From Sorex araneus (Eukaryota; Chordata; Mammalia; Eulipotyphla; Soricidae): a DNA stretch of 64,000 bases. Where the stretch lies: positions 218,990,354 through 219,054,353 of the forward strand of contig NC_073302.1 in NCBI RefSeq assembly GCF_027595985.1, given 5' to 3'. Each line of letters starts with the position of its first letter. Positions within the stretch are counted from its first letter, which is position 1. Below are positions 24,420 through 35,500 of this stretch, piece after piece. The translations under genes were made by a program, and so were the position numbers. The notes under the pieces are model-generated. The model saw only the letters and a program-made list of their open reading frames with translations. It did not search any database and was not told where the DNA came from.

Positions 24420-24605
24420 TTGTTATGAGGACCAGGGAGACAGTCCAGGTATTAAGGTCCTTGACTTGAAGCTGACCATAGTTTAATTCCCATCACCACT
24501 ACAGTCCCCTGAGCACCAGTTCAAATGATCCCTGGGCACAGCATTAAGAGTAGACTCTGAACACAGCACAGCGTAGTGTGGCTCAAAACAAAACAAAAAA
24601 AACCA
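24420..24605 (+). mobile_element. old SINE, plus orientation
   Basis: 'ggaccagggagacagtccag', 'tagtttaattcccatcacca', 'cagtcccctgagcaccagtt', ending in A-rich sequence. 24606-25141 holds no gene. Confidence 0.7.
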
Positions 24606-25141
24606 AATAATTATGCAAATTCCTGATTGTTATTACTGAGTCAGGCTACCCTTGTTTCCTGTAATACAGTGTTCAGAGTAGACCATAAGATTTATTCCAG
24701 GGTAAAACTTACAAGATTATATATTTTAACTACTGGATGATTTTATTGTATTATTAGTCATAGTTCAGATGATCAAACACAAAGCCTCACATATGCAATG
24801 CACACACTCTAACACAAAGCTACATACTCAGTCATAGGTGAATTTTGTCATAATCATAAATTCAATCAAATTAGGGATAAAAAGTTTTGAAGATGCTAAT
24901 TACATTAAAATCTAATTTGTATTCTACTTGGAAGTGAGTGAAGAAATAATATAAGAAACTTTATGAATGTGTAAGCAAAATTTTTAAGTCTTTACATGCA
25001 AATTTAACTACTCTATAATTCATTTCTAAACATAAGAAATTTATATGCATAAGTTAAATACTTTCTGGAGAAAACTAGAACTTTATTTTCACCCAGTGGG
25101 AAACTCTCTTTGGTTGATATCTCCACAAAAAGAAAGGGATC

Positions 25142-25287
25142 TGGGGCTGGAGCGATAGCACAGCAGGCGTTTGCCTTGCACACAGCCAACCCGGGTTTGA
25201 TTCCCAACATCCCATAGGGTCCCCTGAGCACCGCCAGGAGTAATTCCTGAGTGCATGAGCCAGGAGTAACCCCTGTGCATGCCGGAT
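25142..25287 (+). mobile_element. SOR-like SINE, 3'-truncated
   Basis: Well-preserved head ('tggggctggagcgatagcac'), B box 'cgggtttgattcc' and body, ending abruptly at 'catgccggatc' without an A tail. 25288-25794 has no gene. Confidence 0.92.
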
Positions 25288-25806
25288 CTATGAGGAAGCC
25301 CATGTTCAGCATTTCTACTACAGTTCTTCCTGATCACTCTCTAGGATATCTCTTTTCTATCATCTAACATATGTTCTAAAGGTGAACTAGATGTTTTAAT
25401 TAATATTTTAATACCTGTTTCCTATTTTTCTGTTCCTGGCAGAATTTCTTAGAGGGCATTTTAGACATTGTGAGAGATGTGTTCATTACCCTGACACAGA
25501 CGTTAAGCTATGTAATAAAACTTGGGTCTTCTCTCACTGTACAAGAACTTCCACTGGATGCTATAGAGGGCTGAATCTATTTGTCTACTGTATTTAGCGA
25601 ATTTAGTGCCTGGAACACAAAAATTATTCCAAGTTTGGTGTCAAACGAATAAATCAGGCTGGCAATGAGCAATCTAATGTTCTGGTTCAATCCTATTACA
25701 CAATTTAAGCTATGGAAATCTTAGGTTCATGAATTGGTTTTTTTTTTTTTTTTTTGAAACAACCCCCAAGACTCCCAAGTGTCCCTTACCAATTAACTAA
25801 TTCTCT

Positions 25807-25987
25807 TTCTTTTTTTCTTTTTGGATCACACCTGGTGATGCTCAGGGCTTAGGGCTTACTCCTTGCTGTGCACTTAGGAATTATTCCTGATAGTGCTCGG
25901 GAAACCAGATGGGATGCCGGTATCGAACCCTGGTCGGTCCAGTGCAAGGCAAAGGCCCTACCCGCTGCACTATTGCTCCAGCCCCTG
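25807..25987 (-). mobile_element. SINE with 11-bp TSD, just upstream of the UFM1 island
   Basis: 'actaattctct' at 25796-25806 and 25988-25998. Minus orientation, ending 'ctgcactattgctccagccc'. It is the last repeat before the CpG island. Confidence 0.9.
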
Positions 25988-26150
25988 ACTAATTCTCTCA
26001 TGTCAGAATTAAATATTAGCGTAAAGGGATGGGAGAAGAAATATTTTTAAAATCCAACAGCACTTATTTCTGGAAAGGCAGAAGAATTTTAACACTAAAG
26101 CGGAGTTGAGATTCCAGTTCTGAGCCGCAATAGAAATTTTCGGTGCGCAG

Positions 26151-26165
26151 GTTGCCTTAGCAACC
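26151..26165. promoter_or_regulatory. RFX-type X-box motif
   Basis: 'gttgccttagcaacc' fits the RFX X-box (GTTGCC, short spacer, GCAAC), a near-perfect inverted repeat. It lies about 410 bp upstream of exon 1's coding end at the edge of the CpG island. Binding is inferred from the motif alone. Confidence 0.6.
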
Positions 26166-26575
26166 CCAGAGAGCGTCCGCCCTCGGCCCCGCCCACTTCC
26201 CTGCCCTTCGCCACGCCTCGCCCTTACTTCCGCCCCAACTTGCCAGCTGGGACCTACAGCCGCTCTGACAGTGCCTCGCGCCTATATCGCCTGATTAAAA
26301 ATACGGCCGCATAGAACTATACTAGAAAACCACCATTTCATACGCCTCAAGCCTCTTTCTCCAGAGATGTTAGTGCAAATGGAATAGAATTTGTGACTTA
26401 ACGGTTGCGTGCGGCGTGTGCGTGCGAGGCCGGTTTTACCGGCAGTGCTTTGGACAGCATCACCGTGGGGCCTTGCTTGCCCCGGGAGACGTGGACCTAA
26501 GCGGGGCGGGGCGGTCCGGGAGGAAGCGGGGCTCCGGCTGTGTCAGCGCAGGGCGTGAGGACTGCCGGCTCCACC

Positions 26576-26577
26576 AT
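26576..26577 (+). CDS. UFM1: UFM1 exon 1, coding part (AT of the start codon)
   Basis: The Kozak-like 'ctccaccat' is followed at once by the donor gtaagt (26578). Only A and T of the start codon are in exon 1. The 5' UTR extends upstream to an undetermined start, and intron 1 (26578-26654) is only 77 bp. Confidence 0.92.
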
Positions 26578-29500
26578 GTAAGTTGTCTGTTCGGCGACCA
26601 CCCTGCCCCGGGCCCGCTGCCTGCCGTAACTCCTTCCCCCGCTTTCTCTCTCAGGTCCAAGGTCTCCTTTAAGATCACGCTGACGTCGGACCCGCGGCTG
26701 CCTTATAAAGTGTGAGTAGCTCCTCCCGGGTGGGCCTCGGGCACGGGCAGCCGCGGCGTTTGGCGGGGGTGGGGGGGGAGGGTCGGCGCCGCAGGTCGGC
26801 CCCCACCCCGCGTCCCGGGCCCCTCGCAGTCTCCGACCGCGCCCCGGACAGCCTCGCGGGGAGAGTTCCCGCGGCCCGGCCCGAGGAGCGCGGCGTGCAC
26901 GTGACCGCTCCCAGCTGTGCTGCGACCCGTCCTCGCCGCGGCCCGGGGGGCGGGGGCGGGGGGCCTCGGAGCCGAGGGTGGCGGCCCGGCCGACGCCGCT
27001 CCCTTTCCCGGCGGGTGGGACGCGTCCCGGGAAGGCGGCTCAGTCCATCCCGGAGCCGCTCGGTGGTGCAGGCTCAGCTCCCGCTGACTCCCGAGTGGGA
27101 GGGGCCCGGGCCTGGCGACCCCAGGTGACTCTCAAGCCCCGCCCTTCCCTGGCCGGGATGCGGGTGGACCGGAAACGGGACTGGGCACTGGGCGCTTGCT
27201 CTGTGCGGAGACACGTCTCCTTGGCCGCGGGACAGAGAGTGCCGGGCCAGCTGGACCGGTTCCTGCGCCCTCGGGACCCCCGTGTCTGGGGAGGCTATGA
27301 AGGCGGTCACAGCTGGGCGGTGCAGGACTGGCGCGCCCAGGACAGGGCTTTAGGGTGCTGCGTACAGGGTACTGAGTACTGTGACCTGCCCGGTGGACGG
27401 TGACAGCTGCCACTCCGTGCCTTAGCCGCCCTGCCCCCTGCGAGCTGTTGGTCTCCAGGTCGGTTCCGTTACACCTGCCGTAGTATTTGTGGGTATAGGC
27501 TAGAATCTTAGTTTCCATAATTGCGTTATCTCTAATGCCATTTTCAAGCACTCTTAGGGATGGCCATGTTCTTTCGTTTCTATTGATTTATTCTAATATT
27601 TGTCCTACGGCTCTTTATTTTTTCAGATTTATGATTACACTGCTTTTTTAATCTGTCACAAATTTCTCTCCCCTACTTCCAGTGCCTTACTCTCTTTTTC
27701 TCCAGTATAGAGTTCAGGTCTATCACGGCCTTGGAAATACTCTCGATTCTGTGGCCCTGTCTTCCGTGTCCTTCTTTAAAATCTGCCACGATATCTGTAA
27801 ACTCTTTTCTAACTAGTTTTGCAATGGAAAATGGGACTCCTCTGAACTATTTTCAGTACTTCTCAGAACTCATCAGTACTTAGGCTCTGGATCTCTGTTA
27901 CATGAAAAACAAACAAAAGTTTAAAAAATAATGTCTTTCAAATTTTTTGTTGTTGTTGGTTGAGATTCCGTGATATATAGTAGTGCCATCAGTGATGGAG
28001 TCTCATGCACCACATAATTTCAGTTCCATACCTATCACCATTACACCCACCACCTCCACCAGGGACCCTAACGCCCTTCTCTTTACACATGATCTTTCTG
28101 TGCTTGAAATGTGATATTTTGATGAACACTTTTTTTTTTTTTGCTTTTTTTGGGGTCACACCCAGCGATGCACAGGAGTTACTCCTGGCTCTGCACTCAG
28201 GAATTACTCCTGGCGGTGCTCAGGGGACCATTTGGTGTGCTGGGAATCAAAATTTCTCTTCTGTGGAGTTTAATTGTTCAGGAGTTTATTTCATCATTAG
28301 TTTTCCATAGAAAGTTTGTTTTTGTCATTATAATTACACTTGTTAGGTTACATCAATGTTGTTTTTATGTAAAATAACTTGTTAAAAACTTTTGCCAACC
28401 ATTTAAGAAAAAGAAAAGGTTTCAGTTTTTAAACTGGAAAAATCTCATAGATGGACCATTTATCTTATTTTTGACATTGCATAAATATACTGATACAATC
28501 ACATGTCATGGTCCAAAAATATTATTTCAAAGTATAACATGTCCCTTTTTTTTCTTCTTATTTTGGTGGGACACCAGTGATCAGAAGTTACTCCTGGCTC
28601 TTGCTCAGGGATCATTTCTAGCCCAGGTTTAGAGAATCATACAATGGGGCTCAGACTGCAATCAGCTGTGTGCAAGGCAAGCACCATAACTCTTGCACTA
28701 TTTCTTTGGCCCTCCTTTTTCAAACATTGGTGACAAAGGAAGATCATCTCATGTATTACCTTGGTTAACATTCAATTTCATCAGTTCGGTCTGTCTTAGT
28801 ACTTAGTTATTAAAAGTGCACATAGAATTGATGAAAAGATTTTATGACTTTTGATGCATACCAGGTTGTCTTTTAGTATGGAAATTATGACACCACTTTA
28901 TCAGGTGAAAGACAATGGCCTGAAGACAGCAGTGTAGACTGAAGACGAAGGAGAGATTCAGCCTCTCGAAATCCATCCCTGGAAATGAGCAGCAACTGTA
29001 TTGTAGGCCTTTTTGTGTTATAGTATAAGAAATAGGTATGGACAAGGGAAATAGCTCAACTGTTACTTTTCTGGGGTCCTGAGTTTGATCACCAGCACCA
29101 TATATTTCTATCTTCCTTCTCCCCCAGCACTCTGTGTGTGACCGCAAAATGTACACATATATAGGCATTAATTTTCCAATAATAGGCTGTGAGCACCATC
29201 TCAAATACACTACCGAACGCTTTGTTTCATTTTAGAGTCATTATAACATGCAGTACAAATAGCTAAGCTGCAAACCCAAAAGACATCTTGGTCCATGTCT
29301 GCTCAATAACATTAAAAGGAACAACTTAAATCAACTTTAAAAAATTTATTTTTCAATTTTGTATCTAGGCTCAGTGTTCCTGAAAGCACACCTTTCACAG
29401 CAGTCTTAAAGTTTGCGGCAGAAGAAGTAAGTATAAAAATGATCAAAATATGTATGAGTGCCGTTTCTCCAAATACCCCCAAATTTTTATCTCTTACCTG

Positions 29501-32500
29501 CATTTTTGTTCACCACTCCACTGCCAGAAAGTTAAGACTGAACTACTGGTGTAGGTTGAGTGTGTGTGAGTTAAGACTAACAGACAATTACAAGAATGAG
29601 TTAATGCATTGGGTCCCACATTTATTTTGTTCACCAGCCCCTTTTTAAATAAAAAAACCAAACAAACTTCAGCACTGCCCTGAAATCTGTCTTCTTTAAG
29701 TGGAAATAATAGGAAGGCATTCCCCATCTATCTTTGCAAACGCTGAGGGGGCCAGGGGGAGTGGGAGTGCTTATCACCCTTTTGGGGAAAGATTGTAAGC
29801 AATTAGTTATATTTAATATAATCTTTACGAATTACAGTGATTTTTACTGAATTAGTATTTTTACTGAAATTGAAAGGATGCTGACTAAAGTCATTGTTTT
29901 GATTTTCTTAAAAATATATTTTTACTGCTATAAGAAGGTTTAGGAATATCAGTCTCAAAATACAGATAAGACTGGATCACGACTAACAGATTTTTTGGCA
30001 GCACCTGAAATAAGGTGTGCATTGTTGGAGTACTGTTTCTCAGTTCTTGTCCCCTTCTGGCCATGTTTCTCTCCCGTGGCCCCTGCTGCCCTCCTGGCTG
30101 CTTTGGTCTTGCTTCATGGCCCATCTTCCCCTCCCTCTTCCCAGTTTACATGATTTTTACCTATCCCTCCTTGGAACATACTGGGGGCCCAGTTGAAATA
30201 CACTAATATAGATTGCAATGCTGTTTTTGAAGATCAAGCAAATCACAGTACTTTCTTGATGGTGCAACTTCACTAAAAGATACCTCACATTTTGGAATTA
30301 TAGAATTTATATATGTACCTTGTTCTTGCTATATATGTATCTTGTTCACACAAGACATTTTCTATAGTTTTGTGGCTATAGTCTGTAAACTATAAATCAT
30401 AGTTTATAATTCCATGTATAGTTATAGATATGTGTATAATTTTTAGTTCTCTTTCTCTCTTTTAGTTTAAAGTTCCGGCAGCAACAAGTGCAATAATAAC
30501 CAATGGTAAGAATTTGTCTTAGAGCTATTTTACCTGAGAGCTGAAGAAAACAGTTGGGGTCTGGGATAGTGCAGGGGTTATTGTGCAGTAATTGAATGCT
30601 TGGGGCCCTGGTTTGAGTCTAGTATGCTGGGGATAGCCCCGGTAGCCTCTTTGGCGCTGCTCCGTGTGGCCCTAATGAACTCTGAGCATCACTATGGTTG
30701 GAAGGGCCAGGCAGCACTGCATCCTTGATCTCTGATGTGGGACCCTCAGTCCAGTCAGCTCCAGATTGCCAGTCTTGGGTCCCTGCAGGTTGTGTGGGAT
30801 GCTTCCCAAAAGAAATTGCTCAATAAATGTTAGGTTAATTAAAATGCATTGAAGTATATAAAGTGTATAATTATATCAACAATAATGATCATTTTTAAGC
30901 GTTTAGTTAAGGTTACTGTCTATAATTGGCTCTTTTTCTGTGTTTTGGGTATAGTTTGGGGTATGTACTCTTTGTAGTGTCTCACGTTTTTGGTTTTTTT
31001 TTTTTCTTTTTGGGTCACACCCAGCAATGCTCACTCCTGGCTCATGCACTCAGGAATCACCCCTGGCTCAGGGGACCATATGGGATGCTGGGATTTGAAC
31101 CCGGGTCGGCCTCGTGCAAGGCAAACGCCCTACCTGCTGTGTTATCACTCCAGCCCCGTGTTTTTAACATTTTTTTTGTCATATTAAAATAATCACTTAG
31201 AATAATTTGCTTCAGTGGGTGCTATTAGAATATAGTCAGCTAAGCAAGAATATACCTGTTACTGCTTGTGCTTTCCAAATTGGAAACTATTTCTTAAAAA
31301 CTTATAAAAATGAGGATTTTATCTAATTAAATCTCTTAGAAACTTACTAATATTGAAGTTTGATGGAACTAGCTCTACAAAAATATTGAATTGAGCAGTA
31401 AAGATTATAAGAAAAGTTTAACTCTTAGTTTAGAGAAGATAAATTTCAATCTAAAGTCTTCTGCATGCTGTCACATTAAAATGTTTCTCTATTTAGAACA
31501 AATTGGAATGCCCTGCCACAGAGGTGGAGTGGGGGGTGGGGTATGGGATGGGGGGTGGGAGGGATACTGGTTTCATTGGTCGGGGAGAATGGACACTGGT
31601 GGAGGGATGGGCTCTCGAACATTGCATGAGGGAAGAACAAGGTGTGAATCTGTAACTCTACCCTCACTGTGACTCACTAATTAAAAAAGTAAATTATTTT
31701 AAAAAAATAAATAAAATGTTTCTCTATTTAGAAGAAAGCTAGCCTATTTCCTGGAAAGCTTTAGATTCACAAATGAGCTATTGTTTGGAAAGTACTTTGT
31801 AAACTTCACCATATGTCAGTAAATTAATTAGGAAATTATGAGGTATGCTCTCCTGGCCTTAGGTTTTATGTATTAGAGCACTGAAAGTAACTTTGTGATT
31901 TACTTTTTACTCTAGCATAATAGAATAAAAAATTGCTTCCTTAGAATGTATTAAGGTCATTGTATTGACAATTACTCTACAATGTGTGTCATTGGGCAGT
32001 AGTGACCATTCAGGAGATACCTGAAAGATTGTCGTTCAGGTTCTAGGATTTCATTTGGGTTGCATCCACAAGCACAGTAGCATTATATACAAAGCTCATG
32101 TTTTTGTCAAGCATTTTAGCTTAACAAATAACTTAGTCAATTCAACTTATTTTCCAGATGGAATAGGAATAAATCCTGCACAAACTGCTGGTGAGTATCC
32201 GAAACTCATAAGAGATGTGCATGGGAGCATCTTCTGTCAAGTGATTCTAAATATTTATCCTAATTAGATATGGTAAGATTTGACTGGGATAATAGCAGTT
32301 TTTCAGGCATTAGATAGTCTACCATTGTGTCTAAGTAATAATCATAATTTTAGTCTACTAATAAAATAATGGGGAGGTAGCATGTGTAAAGTGTTCACAA
32401 GTTTGCTTAACCTGTATTAAGATAAGAGCAATTTTTAAAAATCTGTTCTTTATTTTTTGCGTTGCTTTTTCCTCTTTTCTCTCCATACCCTTTTAACTTT

Positions 32501-35500
32501 TTTAAAAATTATTTTTAATGGGTCATTGTGAGATACACAGTTACAAAGTTGTTCATGATTGGGTGGCAGTCATAGGCTGCTCCGTTTCCTATCCGTTCAC
32601 CAGTGCATTTCCCACCACCACTGTCCCCAGTTTCCCACCCGCCCCCACCCCATTTCCCACCCCACCCTGCCTCTGTAGCAGGCACTTCTTTATCCCTCTC
32701 TCCCTTCTCCCCCCCCTTTTTTTTCTCTCTGTCTTTCCCTCTCTCTCTCCTCTTCTGTCCTCTCTCTCCCTCTTCTTTCCTGATGGGCGTTATGATTTGC
32801 AATACAGGTACTGACAGGTTATCGTGCGTGTCCCTTTACCTATTCACAGCACGCAATTCTTGTCCAGCATGATCATTTTCACTGTCATCAAAGTGGTCCC
32901 TTTTTTATCTTAACTGCCCTCCTCTCGCATACTTTTGACAAGCTCCCAAAGTGGACCGGTACGCTCGGCCTTTGTTTTTACTGTCCTTGGATATTAGTCT
33001 CATACTGTTGTGTTTTTTTTTTTTCCCCCACAAATGAGTGTAATCATTCTATATCTGTTCCTCTCCTTCTGATCCCTTTCATTCAGCATGAAACTCTCCA
33101 TGTCCATCCATTTTACATAAATTCATGATTTTGTTTTTCATGGTGGCTGTATAAAATCTCATTGTGTATATGTACCATCATTTTCTTTATCTAGTCTGTT
33201 CTCAGGCACTTAGGTTGCTTCCAGATTTTGGTTATTGTGAACAGTGCTACAGTGAACATAGAGGTGGCATTTCCGCTGTGCATTTTGGGGGTCCCAAGGT
33301 ATTTTCCCAGATGTAGTATTGCTAGGTAATATGGAAGGTCAGTTTTTAGTTTTTTTAGAAATCACCATATTGCTTTCCAAAAAGGCTGTAAATGCAAATT
33401 AAGACCTCAGTGAGAAACCACCTTACAATTATAAGAACATTTATTTCAAAAACAGCAACTAGCAACATGTTCTGGAAGTGTGGAGGGAAAGGAACTCTTT
33501 CCAGCTGGCATTCCCACCAGCAGTGAATCTTTTTCTCCCTACATCCCTGCATCTGTGCCAGTGCTGGTGGTTCTTGTTCTTTTTGATGTATTCATCAATT
33601 TTGTATCCAGTCACAATACTCATATGGAAATTATCCAGCATTTATCTTTTACTGTCTTCACTTTGCATAATTTCCTTGAGTTCTCTTCATTGCAAATAGC
33701 CACCCCACCACTCCCCCACCTCTATTTTTTTTTTTTTGGTAGCTGACCAGGACATCATTGTAAAAATGTACCTCATCTTTTTCCAGTCATCCATCCACAA
33801 GCTTTCAGTTGCTTTCTTATTTTAGCCATTGTAAATAACTAACACTGCTGGTTAACATGGGCATAGATATAATTGTTTTGTTAATGCTTTTGGTATATTT
33901 TGAATAGATACCCCAAAGTGGGATTGTTGGGATCACGTTATTGATCTGTTTTCAGCTTCTTGAGGAAGCTCTATAAAGTATTCCTAAAGGTTTGTCTCCC
34001 CACCCCCCACCCCACCCCCAGTTCCTGTTTCTCCATACTTCCAACACATGTTGTTAATTGCTGTTTTTGAAATAAATGATTCTTATAAATGTGAGGTAGT
34101 CTCTCATTGAGGCCTTAATTTGCATCTCTCTACTGGTACGTAATGGGCACCTTTTTTAAAAAATTTTTTGTGGGGGACAACTCCTGGTGACTTGGAAATC
34201 ACTCCTGATGGAGCTTGGGAGATTTTATGTGGTGCAAGAGTCAAGCAGGGCAGTCATGTGCAAGGCCAACAGCTTGACCCCTATGCTATCTCTCGAGCCC
34301 AAATCATGAGCATTTTTAAATATGACTCCTGGCCATTTATATGTATTTTGAAAGAGTATTCAAATTTCTGTTCTTTTTTAATTGGGTAATTTGGTTTATT
34401 GTTAAGTAGCATGGGTTTATTTTTATGTGATATAAATATTAACGCCTTATCAGATGTCTGATATGAAAATATCTTCTTCCGTTTACTAGGATGTCTTTTG
34501 GTCTCTTTGGATTTTCTTTGGTGTGTAAAATAATTTCAATTTAAAGTAGTCCTAGTGATCTTTATCTTCATTCCTCTTGCTGTTTGTATAGTCTCCAACA
34601 TCATACATAGCAGTAATGCTTATGTTATCTTTATGTAGGGTCTTATATCAAGACCTTTAATCTATTTTGGATTTATTTTGTATCTTGGATTAAATAAGTT
34701 CAATAAGCTTTTTTTCTTTTGGAATTGCTTTTAACAATTTAGGGTCTTTGTGATTTTTACAGATCTTTGTTGTTGTTGTTGTTGTTCTATTTCCCAGTTT
34801 ATTTATTCATTCTTTTTGTATGTGGCTGCCCAGCTTTCCAGCACCATTTATTGAAGTTATTTTTTTCTCCATTTTATGGACTTCTATATTTTGTCATAAA
34901 TGTTAGTGAATGTGTGGGTTTGTTTCTGAGTGGTTAGTTCTATTCCATTGATCCTTATGTCTATTTTTATTCTGTTACCATACAGTTTTAATTACTGGAC
35001 CTCTGTAGTATAATTTAAGTCAGTTGTGGGTTAGAGATGTAGTTTAGTAGTGGAATACATGTTTTGCATTTATGGATGAGGCCCCTGAGTTCATACCCCA
35101 GTATTATAAAATAAGCAAATAAATGAAGTCATGTGCCTCCACTTTGCTTTTTTTCTTTAACAATTTAGGGTCTTTGTGATTTTTACAGATCTTTTTTGTT
35201 GGTGTTGTTCTATTTCCCAGTTTATTAAATAGTAAGAGAAAAGCAGTATATTTTTGTGTATTGATTTTTGTAAATAATCATTTTGATACACTCAATTGTT
35301 TCTAGTAACTTATTGATCTCTAGGAGTTTTTTTTTTTAATTCTTTTATTAATTCACCATGTGTCTAGGAGTTTTTTATATACATTATCTACAAGTAATGA
35401 TAGTTCACTTTTGGTTTTTGGTTTGGTTTTCTTTTAATCACCTTGTCTGACTGTACAGACTGAGACCTCTATTAGTAAATCAGAATTGTCAGCAGTGGAC

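Larger units (their letters stand above)
26130..27450 (+). promoter_or_regulatory. UFM1: CpG island at the UFM1 promoter
   Basis: Abrupt shift from AT-rich repeats to dense CpG sequence across the region upstream of exon 1, exons 1-2, intron 1 and the start of intron 2. GC boxes occur at 26503-26512 ('ggggcggggc') and in the 26185-26235 block. An ETS-like 'acttccg' lies at ~26227 and an E-box 'cacgtgac' at ~26897 in intron 2. No TATA box is placed, as expected for a housekeeping gene. The exact transcription start cannot be read. Confidence 0.85.

Noticed and set aside
26416..27551. Several long ORFs on both strands (up to 141 codons) in the CpG island
   Set aside because: GC-rich sequence lacks stop codons by chance; the frames cross UFM1 exons 1-2 and introns and resemble no protein.
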